A stretch of DNA of 64,000 bases, from assembly GCA_006384855.1 (NCBI GenBank), contig VCJN01003329.1, positions 1 through 64,000 of the forward strand, in the 5' to 3' direction. Below the pieces are notes generated by a model. That model was not told the DNA's origin. It did no database searches and saw nothing but the letters and a program-made list of their open reading frames with translations. The translations under genes and the position numbers were made by a program. This DNA is from Tetraselmis striata. Its lineage: Eukaryota > Chlorophyta > Chlorodendrophyceae > Chlorodendrales > Chlorodendraceae. Below, piece after piece: positions 23,206 through 33,671 of the stretch; the first letter of the stretch is position 1, and the number at the start of each line of letters is the position of its first letter.

Positions 23206-24826
23206 ATAAAATCAAATAAAGATCGGATCAACCGGATCAAGAATCATCAATTCTTGATCTTTAGTTTCCGAATATAATCAATCCTTGATATTTAAGTCCC
23301 CATGACCGATGCGGACGGAGCCTTACTCGCTGCGCCGCGCGGCGGCCGAGCCCAGTCCTCCAACACCCATACAACCATTGACGCAGAGAATTTCGCGGGC
23401 ACCTGACTCCCACAGGCTGCCCGCCGTCACCTCCACGTTCTCAACCACCTGTCCCACCAACCCCCAACCGATCTCACCTCCGGTACCGACGATGCCATAC
23501 ACGTCGCCGTGCTATTCAGCAATCTAGTGTCCCGCAGCCATGCGACGGGGGACGACTTGCGCAGCCTTAGATGTTTCATCCCGATCCGCACCCTCAGCCC
23601 CAAGCTCGGGGTACACATATCAGCTCACGACGTCGTCCGGGTGATGACCCCACGCCCCCCGAGCCAGCTGCAGCCGACCCATCATGAGCGAGCAGAGCTA
23701 GACTCCTCACTCTCACCGGGTCCGACACGAAACTCGTCGTAGCAAGTACCGTGCACGCACAGAGGCGGGAGAGGGTGGCGACTATTCGCCAACCGGCGCC
23801 GGCTACAACCGACTAGATGGCAATGCACCACGGCAAGCTCCCCTAGGAGCTGACTCCCGCCACCACCAACTAGCCAGCTACAAGCTGCCCACCCCCGGCC
23901 GCGGCAGCCCCTCAAGACGCTGAGATGGACGACCCGCCATCGGACTTCGACCAGCCGGCGTTGGGCGCCGATCCAGCCCCGCACCCCGAGCCGACACCAC
24001 CAGCCGCAGCCCCCGACTCCACCTCGACCGCGGGGAGGCCACGGAGACCACCGCCCCCCTCGAGCAGACCTCCCTGACGAGCTCGCTAGCCCATGCTTCC
24101 CGCATCGCCAAGTTCACGGCCGAAGCCCACCGCCTCCGTCGCCCCCCGCACTGGACAATCCCCTACAACAGCCGCCGGTGGGCCGACTGCTGATAATCTT
24201 CGCCCCCAACCCCAAGCCGGACGCACGCCCGCGACTCCCAGCGCCCCGACCCAAGGACTACGGACGTTAATAATCGCCGCTAGGGCCAGAATTGCATATT
24301 ATTGAATTAACCCGCACATATCCCCCGGCAGTAATAGACAATCCATATTGCCCGACCCACGGGCTTGGTACATGCACCCGAAATTGTCATGCCATTATAT
24401 GAAGTACAGTGTGCCAAAAATATCAGACATGGAGGTCCCACTTCACCAAGTTAGCCGGCTCAGCGGTATATAAATACTGAGCACCATATAGCTATTCCGG
24501 TTAGCTCCCCTCCCCCATCACACCTCAGTACCTGGCTGCCTTAGCTTGCATGTTGAGCTTGGATGGGATGGGTCTTACTTAGGTAGGGGCGGCAAGGGGG
24601 CGTTGCTGTCTTAGCAATAACCCACTGGACGGAGGAGGGGCTAGGAAACGTATGAGGATGGCCGATAGCTGGAGCTCTGATAACACTATGTGTTCCCCAT
24701 CGTGGTTGAGATAGCATGTTCTCATAACAACCTAGTATGAGCAGGCGGATGCAGCAGACTAGCAGTTAAAATCAATTTCAATTTCAATTTTAATTGGCGC
24801 TCTTGGCATCTTGTCCCCGCGGTTAA

Positions 24827-24842
24827 CCCCCCCCCCCCCCCC
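24827..24842. repeat. Poly-C tract, 16 bp
   Basis: Sixteen C lie 41 bp upstream of a poly-G tract, so the two could pair as a C/G hairpin with a short loop. Confidence 0.9.
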
Positions 24843-24883
24843 TCTCGATGTCCAACGTCTCCCCCCCATTGTTGGCGGGTGGC

Positions 24884-24907
24884 GGGGGGGGGGGGGGGGG
24901 GGGGGGG
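24884..24907. repeat. Poly-G tract, 24 bp
   Basis: Twenty-four G form the partner of the poly-C tract just upstream. This is the only place in the window where the two kinds sit close together. Confidence 0.9.
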
Positions 24908-26216
24908 CAGCCCCGCTCAAGCACTAGGTGACGAGAGCGTGCCTCGCCCTCTTTGTGCTCCTCCTAGGACTCTCATGCACGTCGGCAGAGCGGGCCGCAG
25001 CGCTGTGGCTCGCTTGGCCGCGCTCAATATGCTAATCATGTTCTATGGGAACGGTTCCTACCCAAGCGCTACTCATGCATTTTTCAACTTTCAATCGCCA
25101 CGTAGTGGACTAGGTGCTGGGTAGTGGTTGTTCTAGCAATGGCATGCTCACCTCTCGGGCGGCCATCTTGCCTCGTGATTGCCTCGGCCCCATTAAGGGG
25201 TCGTCGGCTAATCATGTGTTTCCTAATTAATCATTCCAACTCCGAGCTGAACGGCTTTACGGTTGAATAACGCCCGTTCACATGGTACTTATGTATGAGT
25301 TAGCCAATAACTATAATTCGCGAACAATATAATATTGAGACATTTACATAGTTGGCGGGCTTGTAGCAAGCTACGAGTATTCGTAGGCTAGAGGCTAGTA
25401 GGCTAGCTACATTGTAGTATGCCCGTTGTGTAGTTATGTCATGTTGAGCATCCGATCTTATCTTGATACTGCAGTAAATAGTGTTAGGGTTGGTAGCTTA
25501 CATTCCATTGCTACATGGGCGGCGGCATCACGCAGCAGCGGCCCCTGAGCCGCACACGCCGGTAAAAGATATAGCTTCGTACTATATTCTACCAACATGC
25601 TATTAGTACGAAAATTGTGTGCGGTCGGTCGCAATGACGGGGAGGACACTCGTGTTCCACTCGCTCGTGTTGTCGGTCTCGCCCCGCTACCCACCGGTCG
25701 TCGGCCGCTTCCACCCAGTCAAGGCACCCGCCATATAGGTTTGCCAAGCACTTATGCCCGAGCGACGGCCTCCATGGCCTACAAATCTTCTATGACGGGA
25801 TGTTGGGCATCGCCACGCCGTCTATGGGTACCCATGTGGCTTTACTCGCTAACAATAGTGTAGCGCTTCCGGCGCATCTGCGACCTACCCATGCATCTAC
25901 GCGACCACGCTCGCGCTTGTCGGATACTCGACAACCCCCGACCAGCTCACCCTACCAAGCCCTAGAGCTGGGCTGTATGCTGCGCCAAACAGCTTGGCAA
26001 ACGGTTAACTTTTTGCAAAGTTTTGCCAGGAAAGGTAGGAAATATGGCCAAACGCTCGTGTGGCAAGTTGTTTGACAATGCTCCTTATTCAGGTCGATAC
26101 TGCTGGTACCGGTACATGTACGGGTAGTACAGAAAGAGCTGCTGTTCATCCGCATATCATACGGTATAGTAAGAACAGCGTACATCATGCGGTGTATTAT
26201 TAATTAAGAACATGTG

Positions 26217-26231
26217 AGGGAATGCGCTTAT
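26217..26231. repeat. LINE target-site duplication, left copy
   Basis: AGGGAATGCGCTTAT is identical to 28914-28928. It marks the 3' end of the minus-strand LINE. Confidence 0.9.
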
Positions 26232-28913
26232 ATTATATTACATGAGCTAGCAGCAGAAGGCGATATCGGAAATCACCAAAATAAAAGGCAATCAGAAAGG
26301 TCCTCTACATCGACTGCGGGGTGGAAGCAGTAACATGAGAAGACGCAGAGTGGGCACGAGCACACGCATCAGACTTGGCCATCTGCACACCGGCAGAGAG
26401 AATGCCGCCCAGGGTACCATGCACGCAAGCCGAGACCCGCTGCAACAGCCCCCGCCGTGTGCGCGACAGGTGACGGCGGAACTCAGCAGGTTGGCCGGCG
26501 ACAAAGTTTCGAAGTGCCTGAACGGATTGACCACGAAGAAAGCAAGAGGTCGGGGCGGAAGGACCGCCAGGGAAGTTGCGCACAGCCAACAGCACCGCGA
26601 AGATGTAGACCACAGTCAAAGCGGACTTCCCGAGTCGGCCGCGGTCCTCAACCACAAAAGGGTAGTACCGGTGAACACCCTGCACTGGGGCGGAAGACGC
26701 CCGGTCCGCTGCCAACTTAGCATGCTCCGCCTCGGTCGCCGCGATTCCCGGGATGCACCAGCGGGGGTCGTTGCTCCAAGTGGGGGTCGTGGAGGACACG
26801 CACGCGAAGTCGATCATGTAATCGCACGCTGCCCCTCCCCACCCCGCCAGCGTCAGGTCCGACGGCCGCGAGCGGTCCGCTGGGCGCAGCCCACTCGTCT
26901 CAAGGGTCAAGTCGCCGGCTCCCGAGCGGTCCCGGTCAAGCACCGCCCCCGCATCAATTGCCACAGATGCCCACAGATTCTTCAAAGCGGTATGCATGCG
27001 GTGCTTGTAGTTCGCTACGGGGCATATGGGTAGATGATCCACGATGAAATCCGTAGCGCTCCGGTTCGAGCCATCCGTAGAGCGAAGCCAAAAGGGATCA
27101 ATACCACACGTTGGGCCAGGGCAAGTGACAAGCGCGGAACCTCCGCGCGGGCAAAGGCCCAGTACCCGCGCAGCGGCGGCCGCATAAGCAGCATGGGGAA
27201 TCTTGCGGGCGGACTCGTGATCCGACTGGAAAAGCGATAGGGAGCCCGGCCCGCACGCGCTGTACAGGCGCAGGGTATCAAGTCGCGAGGCCGCTGCACC
27301 AGTACGTTGGAAGCTGAGATCGAGGGCCACGAAGTCACGCAAGCGAATCGCACGGCTGAGGTGGCGTTGGACAACCATGGTCGTGGGTTGATCATCGGAG
27401 GTCGCACCCGAACCCGTACCCGAGGGCGGAGCAGTAGAACCTGGCAGCGATTCTGGGAGGGAAACAGTGGCTGCTGACGGAGGGTGTGCCACTAATTCGC
27501 CCGGCGACGGTATCTTCAGAGCTACAAAAGCGCATGTAGTAACGGTATTGGCAGTACTCGTACCACCGATAGGAAGCAATTGCTGGGCAGCAGAGGCGGC
27601 CTCACCAGTACCAACTCCAAGAGGAGTGGCCGTAAAAGGAGATGTGGTGACGCGCAATCCTCCGCTAGTGCTCGTACCCGTACGGGTCGTAGTACCAGCT
27701 GCTGGATCCGATGCAGCGGTGGTCGTAGCATTACTGACCGTAAGTAACTCGAAGATCTCGTGGGCGTGCCCATACGCCGCGCGTGCGCGCCGCACATCCT
27801 CTTGCGGTAACGTGGTTAGGGCCCGTACAGTCTCGTACACGCGGCGCGTCTCACGCGCCCATGGCAAAGCACTCGTAGCCACGGACGACACCTCGGCGCG
27901 GACCGCCTCGTATAAGGGGCCAAGGGCGGGCCCGTACTCCCGTACCAGCTTTGGCAGGACAACCGATTGCGCGGAATAAAACGCCGCAGGGGCCTCGGAC
28001 TGCAGCAAGGCCAGATTCAGACCGCCAAAATCCGCGGGCATACTCATCTGAACGATTGCAGCCTCCATGCGCGGTGTAGACTGGTCGCAAGCGTCCAGGC
28101 CAAGCAGCGAAAACGCAGCCGAAATGTTGGCGGCGTCCACGGCCTCCAAGAAAGGGTCCAGCTCCGACGGCGGCATCATGCGGCTGAGGAAGCCAGTCTG
28201 CCGCACCGCGCATACGACCAGCAACCGCATGGCCCCATGGTGGCAGCCGTATCCCGACGTGCCAAAGGAGGCGATGCGCTCCAACAGTGTGGCGTGGGCC
28301 TCCCGGCGCCGCCCCAACGCGCCGGTCATCCACTCGGGGTAATGGCTAATAGGAGCACCCAGGTACACGGCGCCATCCTGGACAGGATCATCGGCCGGGG
28401 TCCGAAATCCTCCCGGGGCCAACTTCTCCCGTACTGTCCGCAACTCGGACTCGCTGTCGCCGGGGTGACGAACGTACCGCGTCTTACTGTCCTGTACCAC
28501 CAGTCCGACTTTGGAAAGCTCCGTGCAGTACTCGTCGAAAACGCGCGGAACGTGGGCCGCGGCAGTGGCCGCGCCGCAATCATCCGCAAAACTCTGGCAA
28601 AAAGTATCAGCGGCGGTACGAGCCACAACCGCTTGCACTGGGCCCGCGATAGCGAGGCAGAAGTATAGCGGGGCCAGGACATCACCCTGGCGTACACCCG
28701 TACGAGACTGTAGGGTGGCGCGCAAAGTACCGGGATCATCCGTCGCGTAGTAGTACAGGTCGCTAGGGCGATCGTACGACATCTGGAAAAAAGGGATCAG
28801 GCCATGTAGCCGCGGGTGCTGAAGCAAGCCGTAAAGTATCGCACCCCGGGATACCTCATTGAAGGCATTCCGAATATCCAGGAGTAGTAGTCCTTTCCCA
28901 CCAGTACAGTATA
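26232..28913 (-). mobile_element. 5'-truncated non-LTR retrotransposon (LINE)
   Basis: A 2,682-bp minus-strand insertion is bracketed by a perfect 15-bp target duplication (26217-26231 and 28914-28928). The upstream edge cuts into the reverse transcriptase just before its first catalytic motif, as expected when reverse transcription stops early during target-primed insertion. The 3' end is an AGCTCATGTAATATAAT tail with no long poly-A. Two further 3' fragments of the same family are in this window, at 30242-30329 and 62966-63377, both on the minus strand and sharing the sequence after the TAG stop. Within the retained part the reading frame is fully open, so the insertion is young. Confidence 0.9.
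26305..28913 (-). CDS. LINE ORF2-type protein: reverse transcriptase plus C-terminal endonuclease (5' part missing)
   Basis: The frame is open from the truncation point to TAG at 26305-26307, about 869 codons. Counting from an in-frame TTG at 28827, the order is: RT motif A just upstream (DIRNAFNEV, Asp codon at 28876-28878), TGVRQGDVLAPLYFCLA at residues 43-59, and the catalytic FADD at residues 80-83 (about 28590). Thumb and connection follow, including DFGGLNLALLQSEAPAAF. A Ser/Thr-rich linker lies near residues 360-470. A Cys/His zinc-binding segment (CPGPTCG, later DHLPICP) is at about 569-610. A restriction-like endonuclease candidate starts at about 654 (RPSDLTLAGWGG, MIDFACVSS, AKLAADRASS, YYPFVVEDRGRLGKSA). 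The protein nicks target DNA and reverse-transcribes its RNA at the nick. The C-terminal nuclease suggests an R2/NeSL-type rather than an APE-type LINE; this is inferred from motif order. The N-terminus lies beyond the truncation and is lost. Confidence 0.85.
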
Positions 28914-28928
28914 AGGGAATGCGCTTAT
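28914..28928. repeat. LINE target-site duplication, right copy
   Basis: AGGGAATGCGCTTAT, identical to 26217-26231. Confidence 0.9.
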
Positions 28929-29993
28929 GGTGGCAAGAGTCTGTGCTCCGAGGTTGTGAGGGTGAGAATGTTATGATTACAGTTCCGGCGGGGCGCCGTG
29001 CTGATATATCAGCAGGCGCCGGGCAGCCGGCAGGGCGCAGGCGCAGCCGCTACAAGTGTTGCGCGCGCTACGCGCCTTAATGTGCGTTACGGTTGATTAG
29101 GGTTAGTGAGGGTATAGGATATATCCTCACAGAACAGCTGTAGTCGAGAGAGTTTATTACAGTAAGAACTGTAAGAACAGACGCGCAGCACGAGTCATGA
29201 CACCCTCAAGTAGGCGCGGAAACGCGGGAAATTGGGGGGTTCCGCCCGGCGGGAGAGGGCTGGCGGGGGGCAGGGTCGTCGCATGGAGTCATATCAGGAT
29301 GATCTTGCGTCTCGCATACGTCCGCGGTACGTCGGCGATTTGGGGGCTGTAGCATACGGTCGCAGCATACGGGCGACGACACTACCGGTACGCGCGCGCC
29401 AGCAGCCACTACTGGTGTGAATTACAAAACGGCAGTAACAAATCCACCGACTACTAAAAGATCACCACAGCGGCCCGCATCCCGCCACTACTAGTGTGAA
29501 TTAAAAAAAAGGCAGTTCCCCAGAATTAGAAAATCAACACAGCAAGCCGCATAAGGCGTGATGCGCACACGGTTCAGAGTACTGTTACAGGTACTGCTCA
29601 GCGCCTGCTGGGCGGACGGCGGGTTACGCGCATTATAGGGCTGGTGAATTACTGGTGAATTAAAGGCATTATAGGGCTGGTAAATTAAAGGCCAGTAATA
29701 TATCCCCCCCGCATTGGGCTGGTACGGTACGTAACCCGGATTGTCTCAGCATGCGCGCAGACGCATTACCGTAAGAAACCCGTGAGTATACAGGAGCCGC
29801 AGGACGACTGTCACCCACAAGATTTTATAATATTTACGGTAGTGATACGACTCGGCACTATGCTGCCGTCCTGATGTGACTGCTACCTTCATGCTGGGCC
29901 GCGGGGCGGGGTGCGACAGCGCAACATTAAGGGACAAAGTAAATACTCGTGCTTATGTACAGATTGATTTCGTTTCTTGCCCAATAGATACCC
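28929..29993. other. No gene; contains a relic related to the TIR element
   Basis: At about 29405-29560 two short repeats of ACTACTGGTGTGAATTA plus a GCGGCCCGCATCCCGC segment resemble the left module and junction of the TIR elements at 9.5-11.8 kb, with strong divergence. A GGGCTGGTGAATTA / GGGCTGGTAAATTA pair lies at 29638-29690. Nothing coding was recognised. Confidence 0.5.
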
Positions 29994-30007
29994 TGTAGTG
30001 GATTATA

Positions 30008-30227
30008 AAGAACTCCGGATATCGATTCCTGGCCGATGTATTTTCGGTAATACGTCCCGGTGTGTTCTGGGTTTACCCGGTTGATGCATTGGCCCTTCAG
30101 GGTGCGAATGGGGCAATGGTCTACGGGCTACGCCAGACCTACGACTGCAGTTGGCGCAAGCAAGAGGTCAATAAGTGCTGGCTGGGGCGGCTTCGGCCGA
30201 TGTCCCGGGGCGAACTTTACTTTTAAT
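30008..30227 (+). mobile_element. SINE, 5'-truncated copy with 14-bp target duplication
   Basis: A 220-bp insertion flanked by TGTAGTGGATTATA at 29994-30007 and 30228-30241. Its body (GACCTACGACTGCAGTTGGC, GGGGCGGCTTCGGCCGA, GTCCCGGGGC) matches the element at 44885-45092. It begins inside the tRNA-like head, at about the B-box (GGATATCGATTCC), so the 5' half of the head is missing. It carries no coding sequence. Confidence 0.75.
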
Positions 30228-30241
30228 TGTAGTGGATTATA

Positions 30242-30329
30242 CATAGTTACATAAGATAGCTGCCAAAGGCCATCAAGAAACCACCCGAAAAGGCAATAGA
30301 AAACGTCCACTACAGCAATTGCGCGGTGA
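30242..30329 (-). mobile_element. Very short LINE 3' tag (about 85 bp)
   Basis: It matches the extreme 3' end of the 26-28 kb LINE (GAAACCACCCGAAAAGGCAA, TAGAAAACGTCCACTACAGC on the plus strand) and ends in the same ATAAGATAGC-type tail. The flanks repeat TAGTGGATTATA (30230-30241 and 30330-30341), the same target word that flanks the SINE beside it, so two insertions used the same site one after the other. Confidence 0.7.
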
Positions 30330-30479
30330 TAGTGGATTATATACATGCGCTAACTGCAACATGCAAGAAATCTATACAAAAATCCAGAAGGAAATCCAGC
30401 TACGGGCCACAAGAGGCGGGAACCGCCAAGGCAGCCACCAACCAGGCATCGCCACCCGCCATGCGCCGCTCCACGCAGT

Positions 30480-30900
30480 AGGGACGCTCCAAAGCACACA
30501 ATCCCGGTCCACTCCAATATCGGCACTAGGCCGAATGTGAGGTGGAGGCGCCGACAGGAAAGGGGCTTCGAAAGAAAAAAAGAAAGGTCTTTCTTTTCTT
30601 TCCTTTTAAGAGAGCAAACAAGAAAAGGAAAGAAAGACCTTTCTTTCCTTTCTTTTCCTTTTAAGAGAGGAAGTCTTGCATCTTGCCGTGGGGGGGGGGG
30701 GGGGGGGGGGGGGAGTCAACCAAGAACAAGGCGCCTCGGGCGCGCAATCGACGCCGGCCTCCCAGCGCCAAATCCGCCGCAAGCTCGTCGGTCGCATCCC
30801 CATCCGTCGAACATAGAACTCCCTCCCCAACACAGCACCCGGGCCACTCCAATAGCGTCACTAGGCCAAATGTGAGGTGAGGGCGCCGACGGGAAAGTAA
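30480..30900. repeat. Direct repeat pair around a hairpin and a poly-G tract
   Basis: A segment CACTCCAATATCGGCACTAG...GTGAGGTGGAGGCGCCGAC at about 30509-30556 recurs diverged at about 30844-30892. Between them lies a purine/pyrimidine hairpin: AAGAAAGGTCTTTCTTT (about 30580-30596) pairs with AAAGAAAGACCTTTCTT (about 30629-30645). A 24-bp poly-G tract (30690-30713) follows. No protein is evident. Confidence 0.6.
30690..30713. repeat. Poly-G tract, 24 bp
   Basis: Twenty-four G follow CTTGCCGT, between the two direct repeats. Confidence 0.9.
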
Positions 30901-31289
30901 GGGAGAGGGTGCTCAACGCGAACAATGAATGGGGAGTCGACTGGACCAGCAACGACATCATACGCCGTTGTCCATCTCGCACTGCTCCTCCGCGGCGGTG
31001 GCAACACGGGTGGGACCAAGACTACCAAGGTGCCACCCGTGCACGAACCCCGCCCCCATTCCCAGCAGCCGGGGGTGTAGGCGGAGGGAGGGCCGAGGAC
31101 AGTCGTCGACTCGTCGGGTCCATCCAAGCAGCGGGTGAGTGGGAGGATAGTACTACGAGATAGTACGACTACGCATTCGCATTAACCTATATATACAAAA
31201 TGAGTACTGTTGTTGATGGTATTCTCTATACATGTGCATGTGTGTGCTCTACGAGTAGGAGCACGAGTGATGAAGTTTCGGTCAATGGC

Positions 31290-31465
31290 CTTCATTTAGT
31301 CTTGTAGATTGCTTCGGCGATTTGCTTGATGAATGTAACGAAGCGTCTCCTACCCCGGATTTTCCATACTACATGCATCGCTGCCTAAACGGCCGTCGTA
31401 GAGTCGCTGCAAGGGTTTCACGAGTGCCAGTCATGTCCCAGGGGCGAGAAAAAAAACTTACGACT
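31290..31465 (-). repeat. Dispersed repeat shared with 63825-64000
   Basis: The two segments align over about 175 bp with many substitutions (for example AAACGGCCGTCGTA, CCAGTCATG, TTTGCTTGATGA on the plus strand). On the minus strand both keep a comparable frame ending GRRRFVTFIKQIAEAIYKTK and GRRPSVVVIIKQIAEAFCKT before a stop. This suggests the 3' coding end of an unrecognised mobile element, degraded here. Confidence 0.55.
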
Positions 31466-32128
31466 GCGAGGAATAAGCTTCGCCGAAGAATGTAGGTGCT
31501 TGTGCATCTAGTAGCATCTTCCATCAATTCTTGTTGAGCCTAATTTAAGGATTAGATCGTACGGAAAGTAAGATCTACTTTGCGCTACGGAAAGAAACTT
31601 GACGACCCCCCAAGGATTCCGAAACTACCACTACTGCCCCTTCTCAACAACCTAAATAAACCGTTTTTGAAAATCCCCGTACCTTCGAAGGTAGTGACAG
31701 CCCACCGCCCCCAGACAGTTCATGATTCAGGTTTGGACAGTGGCAGATTCTAACTAATTGGGGTCGAGTTTCTAGTCCAAAGTACGTTTACTTTGCACAC
31801 ACGACCTATATTAGTCCTATAGGTAGCGCATGCGATGTAAATGGCGATCCTATCCCCAAAGGCTAATTTTTAATTCTTTAATACATTGTACCGAGGGTTT
31901 CGTTATTTACGTTTTCAAGAAGAGCTCTCATTTGACGCGCGACACAACATCCCATAAATAAGAGTCCTTTGTGATACCAATTCGTTCGACGATGCTATAT
32001 TGTTGAAAATGCAATTTGAGGGGGGTTGTTTTACTTTCAGTACTCGTATCTGTCGTAGTACATCACCGTGGTGGAGAGTGTAATAACCATTATTAGTCGC
32101 TAGTTTATGAATAATGTATGCTTTGCTC
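31466..32128. other. No recognisable gene
   Basis: Comparatively AT-rich sequence with no long open frame on either strand. Confidence 0.5.
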
Positions 32129-32136
32129 CTCCCGGT
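32129..32136. repeat. hAT target-site duplication, left
   Basis: CTCCCGGT, identical to 33149-33156. Confidence 0.85.
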
Positions 32137-33148
32137 CAGAGGTGTGCTTAAGGATTCCTAGGAATTCCGGAAACAGAAATTCCTTCAGGAATTCCCGGGA
32201 TGGAATTCCCTATCCATCTCAAATAACACGAAATTCCTAGGGAATCCCTAATCCCACACGGTTGCTGCACTCCCGGTACAAGCACGGGCAGCAACCAGTA
32301 GGCAGGCAAATATGCATAATTGCAGCTTTCAAGGAGTGCATTAAATACGTGCTATAGGGAATTACATTGCCTAAGCGGCGGGCAGGCGGCGTTGAGACGG
32401 CAATACATACACTAGCACGGGCGTGGGATGGCGGGTGCTAGTAGCGAAGACGGACGAGGTGACGCTGCCTTAGTCAGTGGTCCGCTGGCTTTGCCATCCT
32501 GTCGCCAACATTGGGAACCCTCCCCGATGCCTCCCATGAGCTTCGCCGTATGCTGACTTGGCTTAGTCACTAGGTTGTAGAAACCCCGCTTAACCTCACT
32601 GACAACGCTTCCCAGACGCCGCCCTTGTAACCAAATCTCATGCTTAGTCAGTGGTTGGGGTGCCGGGGGGGGGGGGGGGGGGGGGGGGTAGTCTGAGCGG
32701 TATCTAAGTGGGCAGCGAGACTAGTTCACCTACACAAGGCGGCGTACCCGCGTGAGTGCCTTAGTGCCTCGTGCATGTGCAACAGTGCGCATGTGCAACT
32801 ACATGGACTTGCTTGCAACGTGCTCCGCTAAAACATGGGGGCGACAACGGCGATCAGCGAACCGATCTACGATTGGTGAATTGGTAAATGCCGCGCACAT
32901 GCGATACCGTATCAAAGCAGTGCCGGCCGCGGCGCAACGGGCGGCGGCAACCAGCGGCAACCCGGCATTTGAATGATTTGCCCTACAACGTTGCAAAAGT
33001 GCCACGTCGTTTTTACTGGTTGCAATCAAAATCGTGAATCCCTAAAACCGGGAATCCCTAAGAAATGCCGGGGAAAACCGGAATTCCCGAGATTACCTGG
33101 GAATTCCCAATAACCTATGAAGGGATTCCCGGGAAAGGCACACCTTTG
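32137..33148. mobile_element. Non-autonomous hAT element (1,012 bp)
   Basis: The left end is CAGAGGTGTGCTTAAGGATT and the right end, read inward, is CAAAGGTGTGCCTTTCCCGG: imperfect terminal inverted repeats with the CARAGGTGTGC form typical of hAT. They are bracketed by a perfect 8-bp duplication CTCCCGGT, which is the hAT hallmark. Both subterminal zones are crowded with GGAATTCC / GGGAATTCCC words (32158-32240 and 33035-33140), likely transposase-binding repeats. The interior carries a 24-bp poly-G tract and no transposase, so it needs a helper. The chromodomain hAT at 13.4-15.8 kb is a possible relative, but no shared ends were seen. Confidence 0.8.
32665..32688. repeat. Poly-G tract, 24 bp
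   Basis: Located inside the non-autonomous hAT element. Confidence 0.9.
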
Positions 33149-33156
33149 CTCCCGGT
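33149..33156. repeat. hAT target-site duplication, right
   Basis: CTCCCGGT, identical to 32129-32136. Confidence 0.85.
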
Positions 33157-33617
33157 CCATATTATGGTGCACTGTAGTCCTCCGAAGTTCGAATGACAAC
33201 GCACCCAGAGGTGCTCACATTAAGAAATAGCGAGATATAAACGTCGCGGTACGTTTCTCAGTACTCTAAAATAGTATATGGCGAGTACCTCTTCATTCGC
33301 CGGTGTGATCCGCTTTTACGTTGCTAGGTCGTAATCCTTAGTGTTCGAAAACGGTGTAGTATTGCATGCTGCAGCTACGGACGAGCAATGCCCGTTCGGG
33401 TCATGGAGGGGGGGGGGGGGCATGCTCACGGCCTCATCCTCGAGCCGGACGGGCACTACTTGCTCTAGAAATAGACTAGAGCTGCAACTACATGGGTATT
33501 CTAGTGATACAAATATTGGCCTCAAGGCTGGGGGGCACATGGATGGTGCCCCACTTGATAATTCCGCAAATCCAACACGCCCAATCAAACAACTCGCGTT
33601 TTCAGACGAAACCCCCC

Positions 33618-33671
33618 GGCCTCAACTCCTCATACGCGAGAGGTACCTCTCGCGTATGAGGAGTTGAGGCC
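33618..33671. repeat. Perfect 54-bp palindrome
   Basis: The sequence reads identically on both strands from GGCCTCAACTCC to GGAGTTGAGGCC, centred on GGTACC at 33642-33647, with no spacer and no mismatch. Either strand could fold into a 27-bp hairpin. No related copy was noticed elsewhere in the window. Confidence 0.95.

Larger units (their letters stand above)
23206..26216. other. 3-kb stretch without a recognisable gene
   Basis: The part at 23300-24250 is proline-rich in several frames but carries no recognisable motif. A TATATAAATA at about 24468 could be a promoter box. Poly-C (24827-24842) and poly-G (24884-24907) tracts lie 41 bp apart. The part at 25250-26216 is AT-richer with nothing identifiable. 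Confidence 0.5.

Noticed and set aside
23309-24305. Proline-rich ORFs at 23.3-24.3 kb as a wall-protein gene
   Set aside because: Several frames on both strands are equally open, there is no repeated motif, and no signal peptide or splice pattern stands out.
33618-33671. Palindrome as a telomere-resolvase (protelomerase) site
   Set aside because: Only the length and symmetry are similar; there is no resolvase gene or hairpin-telomere context.
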